From the NCBI GenBank assembly GCA_001600455.1, contig BCKC01000009.1:1054001-1118000 (forward strand): a stretch of 64,000 nt of DNA. The letters are read 5' to 3'. Under the pieces are notes generated by a model. The model did no database searches. It saw nothing but the letters and a program-made list of their open reading frames with translations, and had not been told where the DNA came from. The position numbers and the translations under genes are program-made. Below are positions 30,168 to 41,148 of this stretch, in pieces. Origin of the DNA: Endocalyx cinctus (lineage: Eukaryota; Ascomycota; Sordariomycetes; Amphisphaeriales; Apiosporaceae). Position 1 is the stretch's first letter; each line of letters starts with the position of its first letter.

Positions 30168-31794
30168 AAAAAAAAAAAAAAAAAAAAAATTAAGGGGTTT
30201 GATGGGGAACTTGAGTGTTTTATTGCGATGCCTTTTTTTTTTTAATGAATATCATGATTGCCACGATTTGATATATGTTAGGGTAGGAAGGGGAGGTGCC
30301 TTCGGTAAGGAGCACGTGGGACAGTATTTCGCGATGATACGGCGAGTCTCACTGGTGCTTATTATTATTATTTTTTAATACATTCCATCTTTACGTGAGG
30401 ATTACTTCACAAGCCCGTGGTATATCATCTATCACACCGAAGCCCGGCCCACGTTTCCCTCAACTCAGTACTGAAATCCTTAAGTGTATAGGATAGTAGT
30501 GATGATGTTTGTGAAATATGACAGGCTAAGGGTCGGAAGAAACGTGAAATAAAAAGTGGCTATTAGTATATAAGCAAACTACCAAAATGATAAAATCGTT
30601 CAGTTTTTTTTTTTTTTTTTTGTGAGCACCAATAGGCAAACTTGTAGTCATCTCCATAGGGGCTAGGTAAGTCCGTACGAGTTAGAAAAAGTAAAAGATA
30701 CAATAGGCCCTGAAAAGTACCGACCTGCTTCTGCCGACCTGAGAAAGATGGCTTCCGCTTTCGGTTTATGCTCATGTTGAACAATTCGTACCCAGCCTGC
30801 CGGCTGCTTCACGTAGAGAAGCGCCGCCGCAGCAGCCTACATCCTCCTCGCGCTCGGTGGCGAAGCTGAGACCCGGGGGTCAGGGGCCCGGGACGACACA
30901 AGCCGCCTCCCCTTCCTCCCATTGCATTCTCTCTTACTTTTTCGGCTGAAACAGTTAGTTACAGATGCGTGTATATCTACATCTAGGTATCACAGGGTAT
31001 CCACACTTTAAGGAGAGGAAAGTAGGTCGCAAGTGTCTTGATGATAAGATATGAATACATTCTGCAGCGAAGAGACAGAAAGTTCTAAGTAGTGGTAAGT
31101 ACGGGTCTTTTCTTTACGTATTTGAATGGGTCGTAATGTTTAGAGGCTTGGGCAGTTGGGATCAAAGGAGACAGACCGTAATTCGTGGCTGGAAATAGTA
31201 GCGAGCTGGATAGTGACATGTTGCACAGGTCTGGTAACAACTCGAGATTTATATAGGGGGTAGAAGGGACCTACGTAAGTTAGTACTTAGGTGGGTGTAT
31301 ACGACAGGCCTTCTCATAGATTTTTGAGCCGCTGCTAAGCTAATATCTGCAATAAGCTTGATGTCAAATCTTGATTCGAAATATCATGCCCTCTAGTCAC
31401 TCTATAATATAGCCAAGTTCGCCCCAAGGATTTGTAGAAATCGCCTCAATCCCAGTATTTGACCTGATACAAAGGGCAAAAGATTTGTTATGTACCTATG
31501 ATTTTCGAACATCCTATCATATCGTCATGAATCGCATACAAAGACCTTTGGAACGTTATATACAGTGAACCTGACCAGTTGAGGTATAGAGAAAAAAACG
31601 ATCCGGTTGAAGTTACTAAATTTATCACCAGGGAGAAGCATCGACACAATGTGGAACCCACGGGAGGAACATTTAGAAGGTAAGAAGAGATGATGCCAGA
31701 AACTCCTGAAGCCCGCCCTTTCAACTCTCAAACTCCGCAACCATTATAAATATATCGAAAGGCTGATCCATCGTTAGGTGAATGAAACACCTTT
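30168..31794. other. Spacer with a GC-rich island
   Basis: It begins with a poly-A run to 30189. A sharply GC-rich patch occupies about 30791-30915 and includes the near-palindromes GACCCGGGGGTC and GGGCCCGGG. It encodes no protein I recognise. The remainder is ordinary AT-rich spacer. Confidence 0.5.
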
Positions 31795-32706
31795 CTACGA
31801 TCGTTTCGCCTTCTTTCCCTTGTAGAGATATCTGTAAGAGGGGAGCGTTCGTTAGCAAGAACTGACAGAGATATGATCGAGAGAATTAAAAGCAGTGGGT
31901 AAACTTTAAAGGACACTCTTACCCTCCGACCAAACCCTCAACAAGGGCAACGCCAAGTGCAACACCAGCACCGATACCAGCGTGCTTCCAGCCTAGTCGT
32001 CCACGCTCGTACAAACCCCACGCCTGCAGAAAAAAAAATTAGTTGAATGCGTCAAAAGACATGTTCACTCTCATAAGATGTGATGCTTAAAAGCAGAAAG
32101 GACAGAGAGGGGGAAATACCTTGTATCCCATGTATGAACTGAGACCGACAACAGCGGCAAGGTTTGTAGCCACGAGGGCGGTGCTGGCGCCGTCGCTCAT
32201 CTCGCCGAACCACTTGGTCAGAAGGCTGTCGAGCGTGCTGGCCTTGCTAGAGCTCCTCTTTTTCGCGAGGTCGGCCTCGGCGCGGGCGCGGGCAGCGGCG
32301 TCTTCCATGTCCTTGCGCATGGCCTGGGTCTCGGTCTGGATGTCTTGTTCCATGAAATCGGAGGGGACTGTGCGGACCGAGGGCGTGTCTACGTCGATGA
32401 GCGAGGCGGTGCTACCGCTTTCTGAGGAAACGACTTGGGGAGGTTGGGGTGCAGCGGCCTATAGTGTAAAAAAAAGTGTCAGCGAAACATCCTAGGCACC
32501 ACAGGAAATACAAAATAGAATCAAAATAAATCATACCTCCTGCGGGGTCTGTTTCGGACCGGACCTGGCAGCTTCTGCGTACGACACTACCCATAAAGCA
32601 ATATATTAGCTACTGAGACTTTGGTACATGATATATGCCATGTATGCTCCATATACACATATATTCGTATCTGTATTGACGAAGAGAGCGTTAGAAACTA
32701 CTTACT
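31795..32706 (-). CDS. Om14-like mitochondrial outer-membrane protein
   Basis: Five coding exons: 32706 (one base), 32537-32586, 32120-32458, 31923-32023 and 31795-31831, together 175 residues. The start codon is split: A at 32706, then a 119-nt intron with a perfect GTAAGT donor, then TG at 32586-32585, giving MSYAEAARSGPKQTPQE. No other in-frame ATG precedes the conserved part. The middle is a charged helix (RKDMEDAAARARAEADLAKK). The C-terminus has two hydrophobic segments, ALVATNLAAVVGLSSYMGYK and HAGIGAGVALGVALVEGLVG, linked by AWGLYERGRLGWK and ending YLYKGKKAKRS, as in fungal proteins annotated with the Om14 C-terminal domain. In yeast, Om14 sits in the mitochondrial outer membrane and serves as a ribosome (NAC) receptor and porin partner. 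Confidence 0.72.
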
Positions 32707-33589
32707 TTTGTGATAGAGTATAAAATCACAAGAAAGGTAGTATAGGATGTCGGATGTAGAAGATTAATCTATATCGAATATATTATTTTTGACGTGCAGT
32801 TGGTTTTTTTTTTCTGGAGTATGAATAAAATTCTGTGAGACGAGGGGGGGAAAGAGAAAAAGAGGGAAAAAAGAAAATTTAAACGAATCCAGAAGTGAAT
32901 GATCGTGATACGTGCTTGTCGAACGAGCTCCAGTCTCCCGCAGTTCAAGATGCTGCAATAGTAATGACGTATTTAGCCCCACACAGAACTAATCGGTTTT
33001 AGTCAAAGTACCATACTTTTCTATAGAAAAACACTGTGTTTACCTACCTACCTAGGTATTTGCCTATTACCTAAATCCATTCAATCTTGAAATGAGTCTT
33101 TTAAGCGCCGTGAATGGATACAATATAAGGTAGGGATCTTGGTTATTTAAATGAAAGAGATGAGAAATTCTCGCTCTTCTATATTACGATAAAATAGGTA
33201 GAGTGATAAAAAAGAATCTCCATTACATCCTGAACATTTGATCACGGTCCCCTTTGGCTGTACCTAAGGTACATATGCCACCTGAAAGCCTATAGAACAT
33301 GAAACTCTAATATGATCTCGTTATCCGTAGAGTGGTAATTACATTTTTATTTTCATGTTTATACATAAATCTAGCGAGTCTATTTCATTACCTAGTGTAC
33401 ACTGTACTCAGAACGCTGCCGTCCTAGGGCATTGGGCTGGCGGCATCACTGACCGAATTCATTGTCGAGCTCTGCATTCTTCTCTTCTGTTATACAAAAG
33501 TGAGGCTGGGCAATTGTTTTGCGTTACCATCCACTTTTATTGAAACGCAAAGAATGGGTTAAAGTTCATGACTTGGGAAGAATATACGA
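32707..33589. other. Spacer between Om14-like gene and MIA40 3' end
   Basis: AT-rich. It contains TACCTACCTACCTAGGTA at about 33041-33058 and ACCTAAGGTACAT at about 33263-33275, members of the dispersed palindromic motif family. No gene is supported. Confidence 0.5.
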
Positions 33590-34789
33590 TTATGAAGAAG
33601 TCGCATCGCGGAATCGGTCAGTGGATTGGCTAGGCCTTTTCTCTCCTTTTCGACGATCTTTCTTTTCCGATGATGTAGCAGGAGTAGTACTTTCTGACGG
33701 CTTATTAGAGGATTCAGGTGTGTTGATTGACTCGGGCGCGGGGACTTCGCTCTTTTCCATTGCTGCCTGAACCTCGTTTTCACCTTTAGGGGTTTCGCTT
33801 TTAGGGGTTGCGTTTTTGGTGACCTCAGTTGTGGGAGCCTCGGTTTTGGGGGCCTCGCCTTCCGGAGCATCGCCTAGGGGAGCCTGTGCCTCCTCGTCAC
33901 CTTCCAACTCCTCTCCATAAACCTCGGGGTGTAATCGGAAGCAGTCTTGCATATGCCTGTGGTTCCATGTCAGCGTAACCCACCTTAGAAACATTGTTCA
34001 TTTTATCCTCGAATTTGAATTTCTTCATGTAGGAAAGACGTACTGAAACTTGTCGATACAATCCATGCCCTTAGGCTCCTCGGTCGAATATACGAAACAG
34101 CTAAAGGCTGCCTTAAACTCCTCGCCGCAGGGGCCGTGGGCCATGCCTCCTAAACACGGGCAGTCCCAGTTGATCTCGCCCGTCTCGGGATTGAAGGCAC
34201 CCTGTTGACCCGCTTCTTCTTCCAGGTCCTCCGGGCCGCGCTGGAGGCCTGAAGAAGCATCCGTTTCGGTAGACGCGGCATCGACATCGTGCGCAGGCGC
34301 TCCAGAAGATTGCGCAGCAGTTTCTAAAGTTGAATTCGGTATCGGAGCGGCGGGTTGAGTTTCTTGTGTAGAAGCGGTCGCCCTCTGTAATCGGGTTTCG
34401 GCTTCTCGACGCTTCTGAGCTACGACGGCTTCGACGGTGGGGAGGTCGTCGTCAGAGAATTGAGGAGGCGGCTGTATTGTTTGGTCTGTTTCCATAACGG
34501 TGAGTTTAGCTGACTTTTATTCCCAAGATATAATATGAGTTGATTTTATTGTTATGTGCATCGCATACGTACATTGAGGCTCCTCGGCAAAAGCAGGACT
34601 TGTGCTATACCAATACACGGCACCAATCGCTAAACCCCATCTTGCAGCCGAGCTCTTCCAAGTTCTTTTACTATCTGCTGGCGAAGTTGATGCGAAACGT
34701 CGACCAGTTGTTCTTAATGTTTGGCCTGTGATTTGGTGCAGCGAATTGGCGATGCGCGGCGTGGTTCGTAGGGTTGACCTATACATCAT
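33590..34789 (-). CDS. MIA40: Mia40 mitochondrial intermembrane-space import oxidoreductase
   Basis: Exons 34573-34789, 34044-34485 and 33590-33956 give 341 residues. Residues 1 to about 35 form a basic presequence, and about 47-68 ([20 protein letters not shown]) an inner-membrane anchor, so the rest faces the intermembrane space. The redox site CPC is at 181-183, followed by twin CX9C pairs Cys192/Cys202 and Cys215/Cys225 ([12 protein letters not shown] and CIDKFQHMQDC). The second pair is completed only by joining exons 2 and 3, which confirms the splice. Mia40 oxidises small cysteine-motif proteins as they enter the intermembrane space, handing electrons to Erv1. The long acidic, Pro/Thr-rich C-terminal tail is typical of filamentous fungi. 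Its neighbour at 31795 is also a predicted mitochondrial protein. Confidence 0.95.
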
Positions 34790-36997
34790 GAGTAGATGAC
34801 GTAGGCTTTTTTAAATTTTACAAAAGAATGATTGAAATCAGAATAGTGGGATTACCATATATAAGAAAACAAATAAACAGTAGAGCTAACGAAAGAGAAA
34901 AAAAAACGAATTTGGGTGGAGGGAGAGAGAATAATTTTTGGATCTCAACAAAAGCCAATTCAGATTTGTAATTGAAGTTTTTACTGTGGCAGGTTTTGTT
35001 CTGTATGCTGTACTGCCGTGAGTGCGCTAAGGCCCAGTACGGTAATATTTTTTATTTATTCCCCGTCCCATACCTCCGTCCTACAGAAGAAGGGAAAAAA
35101 AAACATTGAAAGAGAATACTACATTTGGAACTATTCTCATTTTCACAGAGTTCCTCCAAACCGGATATATAAATATTGTATATTCTTACTCAAAAATGAA
35201 AGTTGTCGATATAACTCGGTTATATAAAGAAAATATTGTTCTACGTGTGAGGTACCTACAAATCTACCAGGTACAAGTAGCTTACAGCTTATTGTCGATA
35301 TTTGAAAAAATTATCACAAGATGCAATTGACATGAACAGACCTTTCCTTTCCCTTCATCTTTAATGTTCTCTCCTTTATAAATTTAACTCTTTTGTAGCT
35401 TTATTTAACGACAAATACTAACTAAGTATGAGGAGTTCGTTTCTCTGAAGATGTACATATGTATTGTACTGGAAACTTGCTGTACTGATAGGCAAGGTTG
35501 AAGCTAGGGACACCAACCCACCGAATTGTTTTAGCGGCTTACAGCTACCTCCCGGATAGCTTAAGCAAAATATGTCTATATAAAATGAAGCTTCTCGCCT
35601 CATAGATAGAATAGAAAGTTCAAGAACCAATAAAGTGATTATTCAGCTTTTAAATCATCTATACCACTGCTCCACTTCTGGGCTGCTAAGTTCCGTTTAC
35701 ATAGCTGCGCTACCCTATCCCTCACAGCTAAGGCTCCTTTTCTGCATCTATATACCTCCATTGCTGAGCAGGAGGACTCTATTCTGCATTGAATAGATCG
35801 CACCGGGTTTAGACGTCTGTAAGGGGTTTCTTTATCTCGTCTTAGCTCGGATCGAATGCTTCTTCCCACTTAGATAGAGAATACTTGCAAATTTGATCCA
35901 TTATCTGCGCTACAATCCCAAGAATAGCCCAGTTCGAATTTACACCAGATGAAGAAATGGTTCATTTCAGACCTGATGCCAAGTCATTCATTCAAGTGTT
36001 CTTCTCTCCCACTTTCAAGCAAGATACACTCAAATCTTGAAATTAATGACACATATTAAATACAAGACATTCTTGGAGAACAATGGTGTAATGGGTACNT
36101 AAAATTATATGAATACAAGTTCACTCAATTGCCAGAACTGGAACCAGCCAGCCAGGGCGGGCGCTGGCGGGTTGTCTCCAGGGTTAGGGTTATAACTAGG
36201 GTTAGGAACAGGGCATTTGAGTCCTTGATACAACTGTCTGCAAGTTAAGCATATCCAACCAGTGTTCAACTTGCTGCACACTCAGCGTTCCACCCGTTAC
36301 CGTTACTGTACTTGTTGGTGCCGAAGAAAAGGGATAAGGAGCAAGCCTCAAAAGTGGTTGATGGCGGGGCGATGTGGCTTCCAGATAGGGCTGATAATAT
36401 AAAGTTTAGGCGATTATCTGGTAACAGTGTAAGTATACAGTATAATTATTAATTAAGTAGTGCTAATTTCAGCTGCGATAGCTCGCCCTATCCATGATCT
36501 GCCTGCAAACCGATGAAGGACGCCAAGTCGAATACACCATAAAATACTAGCTGAAGTGATATCAGTTGTTCATACGCAGGCACGGTAGTAAACGAATTAC
36601 AGTATTTTTTCAAAATTCTAAACGGTAAGCATTACAACATATTGTAAGCGATAGTTAGCGTAAGAACGAGTCCAAGTGATTAGTAACTTCAATAGGATCC
36701 ATTCAATGTAAAAAAGAAAGACAAAAAAAGAATACTAAAATAAAGCCTCATAGGGCTAGACTTAAAAATTGTATAGAACTAACCGCCTTATCATATCCAC
36801 CAGTATCCGTGGCTCCTCGTTATCTTCAACTTACTGAGCACGGTTGTGTTTCTCTATAAGACGTCAAATCATTGGATATTACCGTTTGACAACGACGTAT
36901 CCTACTTACTACTTAAAAGAAGAAGAAAAAAAAGAAAGAAAAAAACTAGGACTTAGGGGAATGACCCTAGAATAAGCCACTCACATAATAATCCATT
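34790..36997. other. Spacer with telomere-like tract and small ORF relics
   Basis: 2.2 kb without a supported intact gene. A 76-codon minus-strand frame at 35639-35869 (containing CRKGALAVRDRVAQL) has no ATG start and no recognised family; it may be a transposon or gene fragment. A GC-rich patch from about 36130 runs into a telomere-like tract at 36180-36206. A single undetermined base (N) is at 36099. Confidence 0.5.
36180..36206. repeat. Short interstitial telomere-like tract (TTAGGG type)
   Basis: AGGGTTAGGG, a short AT interruption, then AGGGTTAGG: three near-perfect TTAGGG units in one direction. TTAGGG is the usual telomere repeat of filamentous ascomycetes. Confidence 0.6.
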
Positions 36998-38086
36998 ATG
37001 AGTTCTTCGTGCATAGAATGGCATCCGATAAGGACGCTGCTTCACTTCCCGGGTTATGAATTCTCTCTAATTATCTTAAATCAACCGATCCGAGATGAAC
37101 GCATGTTCAAGGATTTATGGAGTATTTGTACGTAGTATTACTTTAAACCAACTCTACCATTTCACCCGAGAGAAAAAGTTGACTAAGTATAGTCTCCGTA
37201 ATAATAATAATAATAAAACAGCTCGGTATAGGGTTGCCGCAGATGGTGGCGCTAATCATGTATACAAACTCAGTCAGATGGCTCTGAAATCCAGTAAAGA
37301 AGAAAATCCTAAGGAGACCATAACTCCCCCTTATGTGGGTGATAAATCCTTCTCCACCATCCATCCGTCTGCTCAAACGCGCCGGGTATAAGACCCCGAA
37401 ACAAGCTAATACTGACTACTATACTCCAGACCAACCTAGACGCTGTCATAGGGGATCTAGATTCCCTAACGGACACCTCTCGGGAATTTTTCACCATCCA
37501 TAATCCGAAGTGCAAAATCATCCACGAGCCGGACCAGTACTCGACCGACTTCACCAAGGCGGTACGGCACACGCGCAGCCAGTTCCCCGGCAGCGGCGGG
37601 GACCTCGTGTGCATGGGCGGCCTCGGCGGACGGGTTGATCAGGGGCTCAGCCAGCTGCACCACCTGTACATGTTCCAGCGGTCCCCTTCCTACGCCGACG
37701 GGAGGATGTACTTCCTGTCCGGGTCGAGCCTCACTTTCTTACTTAAGGGCGGCGCCGGTCGACACCGCATCCACGTAAGGCTAGATGAGGAGGAAGATTT
37801 AGCTTCATCATCTAGTACTGGAGACGAGATGACCGCGATAAGTAAAAACTTCGTTCGCTTGACCCCGGATCCTTTCGCCAAGCACGTCGGTATCATCCCC
37901 GTCAAGGAGCCGAGCGTCATCACCACCAGAGGACTCGAGTGGGACGTGCAGGACTGGTCGACCGCGTTCGGTACCCAGATGAGCACCAGTAATCACGTCC
38001 TGCCCGAGACGAGAGTGGTCGAAGTGGAAACGACTACCGATGTCCTTTTCACCATTGCGTTGAAAGATGTTCCGGGAGCGATTTAA
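36998..38086 (+). CDS. Thiamine pyrophosphokinase
   Basis: Transfers pyrophosphate from ATP to thiamine, making the cofactor TPP (EC 2.7.6.2, cytosolic; Thi80 in yeast). Exons 36998-37127, 37222-37334 and 37430-38086 give 299 residues. The first exon, MSSSCIEWHPIRTLL then SLIILNQPIRDERMFKDLW, supplies the family N-terminus and fixes the start. Joining exons yields RYRVAADGGAN, then DAVIGDLDSLT, QYSTDFTKA, GGLGGRVDQGLSQLHHLY and TTRGLEWD, the conserved ATP- and thiamine-binding motifs. The first intron contains an (ATA)n run. The second donor is the weaker GTGGGT, but frame and motif continuity support it. A TPP riboswitch, common on fungal thiamine genes, was not recognised here. Confidence 0.92.
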
Positions 38087-38816
38087 CGATGCTGGGTTCA
38101 CGCATGCGGCGTCTCACAACTCGGACTTTTGGATCGAAACTTTTCCTTCCCCACGCATCTTCGGGCGATATAGAAGCTAGATTTTCGTACATACAAGTTT
38201 ATATATATACACACAGGTCATATATAAAAGTTACAGATACAGAGTGTCCATAACACTGAAGTTGTATCAAATATCGTACAAATCAATAATGAATGATGAA
38301 TATGTGACTGCCAGACCGCTTTCTTCCCTTCGCTTACGTGTCCGATGTAATATGATATTTACATATCAGTTCTACGAAGAACATTCATTAGATGAAACCC
38401 AGAATTTTCCCTAAATGAACATCTCGATCTTGTAAAGGTGGATAGGAGGGTGTAATGCATTCCGGTTCCTTTTTTCCCTATCAAAAACAAAAATGTCCAG
38501 AGAAGTGGGGAAAAGGAGAGATTTCCAACAAAATGTAAATGATCAGACAAGACGCCAGGAACTCCACGCTTATGCCGATTCCTTAAAAAAAAACCAATCA
38601 AAGAAATCCTCATCACCTTTCTTTTCTTTTTTCTTTTTGTTATCTTTTTTTTTCCCCATCTGATGTTACAACTGTCCCCTGCTTCACTTCAGGACTGCAC
38701 GCAATCGAGTAAAAGAAAGCATTTGTCCTTTCTTTCTCCTTTTCACTCTCTGTGTTCTTCTCGCGTCGCGTAATAGCCGAAATTCCCACCGCTCCTCCCC
38801 CTTAGCTTTTCCTCAA
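38087..38816. other. 3' intergenic region between convergent genes
   Basis: Shared downstream region of the kinase (plus) and Bos1 (minus). It is AT-rich with TATATATACACACA and long T/C tracts near 38610-38655. Nothing else is supported. Confidence 0.5.
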
Positions 38817-39667
38817 TCATCTCAGGAAGTGCAAGCACAGCCAGCAGAAGGCGAAGAAGGCGAGGGCGCCGGCGAAGAAGATCCACTTGTCCTGCTTGGC
38901 GCGACGCTCTATCATGCGGATGGTATCGCCGCTGACGCCGAGCGTGTTCGCGACGCTGTACAGGCGCTTCTGGGTATTCTTGAGCATCTCGCGCTGGGCG
39001 CCGAGGTCGCCGAGGACGGCCTGGCCGCGGGCTATGTACTCGTCCAGGGCGACGTTGGTGCCGGCGAAGAAGTTCTGCTCCCGCAGCGCGTGCGCCTCCC
39101 GCGTGTAATCGTCGCTGCCCATGCTCAGCTGACCGCGCCCGGCCGCGAAGCCGCTGCCGTACCGATTCGTCGGGACCGAATCACCGCCGCCGCCGGCGGT
39201 ACTAGTCGCGTTCGCGTACGGGTTTTCCGGCGTCGACGTCGCGAACGGTCGCCTCCCGAGGAGCTCCGACCGGTTCTGCGTGTGGACGGCGTCTTCGCGC
39301 AGGTTCTTCAGAGAGTCCAGCTGCGCCCGGAACTCGGATAGCTCCGTCCGGAAGTTCTTGATCCGCTCGTGCGCCTTCTCCTGCTTGGCCGGATTCAGTT
39401 CTTGCTTCGCGAGCGCCGAGTACTGGTCCAGCGTGCGCGAGAAGGCCGTTAGGGAGGCCGAGATGGAACCGAGCGCGGCCGGCGTCGGTGGCGGCGCGCC
39501 GGCATGGTCTGTCGAGCTGGAGAGGAGGTTGCCTAGGTCGCGCTTTAGGGAGGTCGATTGCTTGAGTGCGGAGTTGAATTGTGTATTCTATTTTGACACC
39601 TCTTCTTTAGTTTATAGTCCTTGTAATACTTCCACTAGATTAGGAGATCGTTCTATAGACTTACCAT
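38817..39667 (-). CDS. BOS1: Bos1 ER-Golgi SNARE
   Basis: Exons 39665-39667 (exactly the ATG) and 38817-39587 give 257 residues. The intron follows ATG immediately (GTAAGT...TAG, 77 nt), and exon 2 begins NTQFNSALKQSTSLKRDLGN, the conserved Bos1/GS27 N-terminus. The SNARE helix region contains VALDEYIARGQAVLGDLGAQ, REMLKNTQKRLYSVANTLGV and SGDTIRMIERRAKQDKWIF. A C-terminal anchor (FFAGALAFFAFCWLCLHFLR) ends the protein. Bos1 is the Qb-SNARE that helps COPII vesicles fuse with the early Golgi, with Sec22, Bet1 and Sed5. Without the tiny first exon there is no in-frame ATG before the middle of the protein, which is why this unusual start was chosen. Confidence 0.92.
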
Positions 39668-41148
39668 TTTGGCTATGTGTCAGGACTAGCTAGATACTAA
39701 TCTAACTTCCACAGCTCGAACTTTCTATTTTCTTTGGTAGGTGGGTAGTAAATAAATCAATAACGGTAGGTATGAAAAATGTAATAGAGAATGCAGGATT
39801 CTTTGTTTTCGTTTATTACTGTCTTCAAGTTCAGCGTAGACAATAAGTAGAGGTGTCCACGGGTATATGTTATGTTAATACTTTATACTTAAATAATTGA
39901 ATTATCACGTAGGTGGCATTTCTTGAATCGCCATATGAATTTCGCCACCGCCTACCTTATAAAGCTAGTACCATCCACCTCAATTGAACTGTCTTAGTAA
40001 GGTACTATCGGCTAATTGAATATAGAGCTTAATACCTATTTAAGCCAGACAGTCATCTATTTCACGGTATGCAGCAAATTAACTGATAGGGTTTCCCTTA
40101 ACTCAATGACAAATGGAAGAGCCCTGGAGATATCCTCAACGTTAGATATTGATGGCCAGTTTATAAAAAAAATGTTTGACTTAATCCATAGTAAAGGATT
40201 CAGTTTTATCTCTCACATTGCCTTTGCGCGATTATTTCGTTGGTCTCTTTCTTTCGAAGACCCGTACTGTGTTCTTGTTCTAGTAATTATAGGAGATCGT
40301 GGATATAATCGGCGTTCCGTAGTAATATGTCGGTACATTGAAGTGAGGCAACGTATTGAAACTACAGTTCTGCTAATGGACGCCAACACTTCTCTGTTTC
40401 TCCTATCCATTAGATATCTTATTCTCCGGAATCGCACCTTGACACCGGCGACACAACATAATATGCAACAGCCTTAACATGATCGGTTCTAGAATAGAAA
40501 TCTCCAGAGATTGTAACGCTGACTCACAGGGTTTCACCTAGGAATGAAACCGTAAGATTTCAAGTGGGACTTCCCAAATTCCATTATCTTAAGCAGAGAA
40601 ACTATTAAAAAAAAAAAAAAAAAAGGACCCTAGCAAGCTACAGCCGAAATACCCAAGTCCATCGGATATGTTGAATTCATCTATATCTCATTCGTCATGG
40701 GGAGAAAAATATTGTAGTCCATAGCTTCCTGTTAGTCTATCTCGAGGTGTGGTGAAAATATAAGATAATCTATTACCGGGTACTTTCGGCTTCGAATGCG
40801 AGGATCGGAAAGCGTCTTTGCGGTTAGTAGCCGCTCCGGTTCCGAAGCTACTGCATACCTAGGTAGATACAAAGCAGAAAGCTTCTTAAATTCATATGAT
40901 AACTGCGTACGCGACTGCCGACGTAGGCTGGTATAGAAAAATGGTAGCTTATCATTCCTTCATTCACTCTTAGCAGATCTCTATTCAATCAGAGACCCTT
41001 GATTATTTTCGGACGACTACAACTATAAAAACCATCATTTTTCAACCATGAGTCGTGGATAAATGAAACATCTTCTCATTCTTGTTCCACGTGAAATTTG
41101 ATTCAATAAACTAGCTATAGAAACGCTAGGAAGCTTACACAGATCGAA
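39668..41148. other. Spacer between divergent BOS1 and MFS genes
   Basis: Divergent promoter region, AT-rich. It holds a 153-codon open frame (40016-40477) that starts with TTG and looks like chance, plus a run of 19 A at about 40606-40624. A CACGTG E-box-like word lies near 41089, about 60 nt before the transporter ATG. Confidence 0.5.

Noticed and set aside
35639..35869. 76-codon minus-strand frame with charged helical look
   Set aside because: No ATG start and no recognised family. It may be a gene or transposon fragment, but the evidence is too thin to annotate it as a gene.
36210..36330. Minus-strand frame fragment reading TVTVTGGTLSVQQVEHWLD
   Set aside because: Looks protein-like for about 35 residues but runs into several stops in the telomere-like tract. 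No family was recognised, so it is left as an unexplained curiosity.
40016..40477. 153-codon open frame on the plus strand
   Set aside because: It starts with TTG, has AT-driven composition, no domain, no signal peptide and no splice context. I treat it as chance in a spacer.
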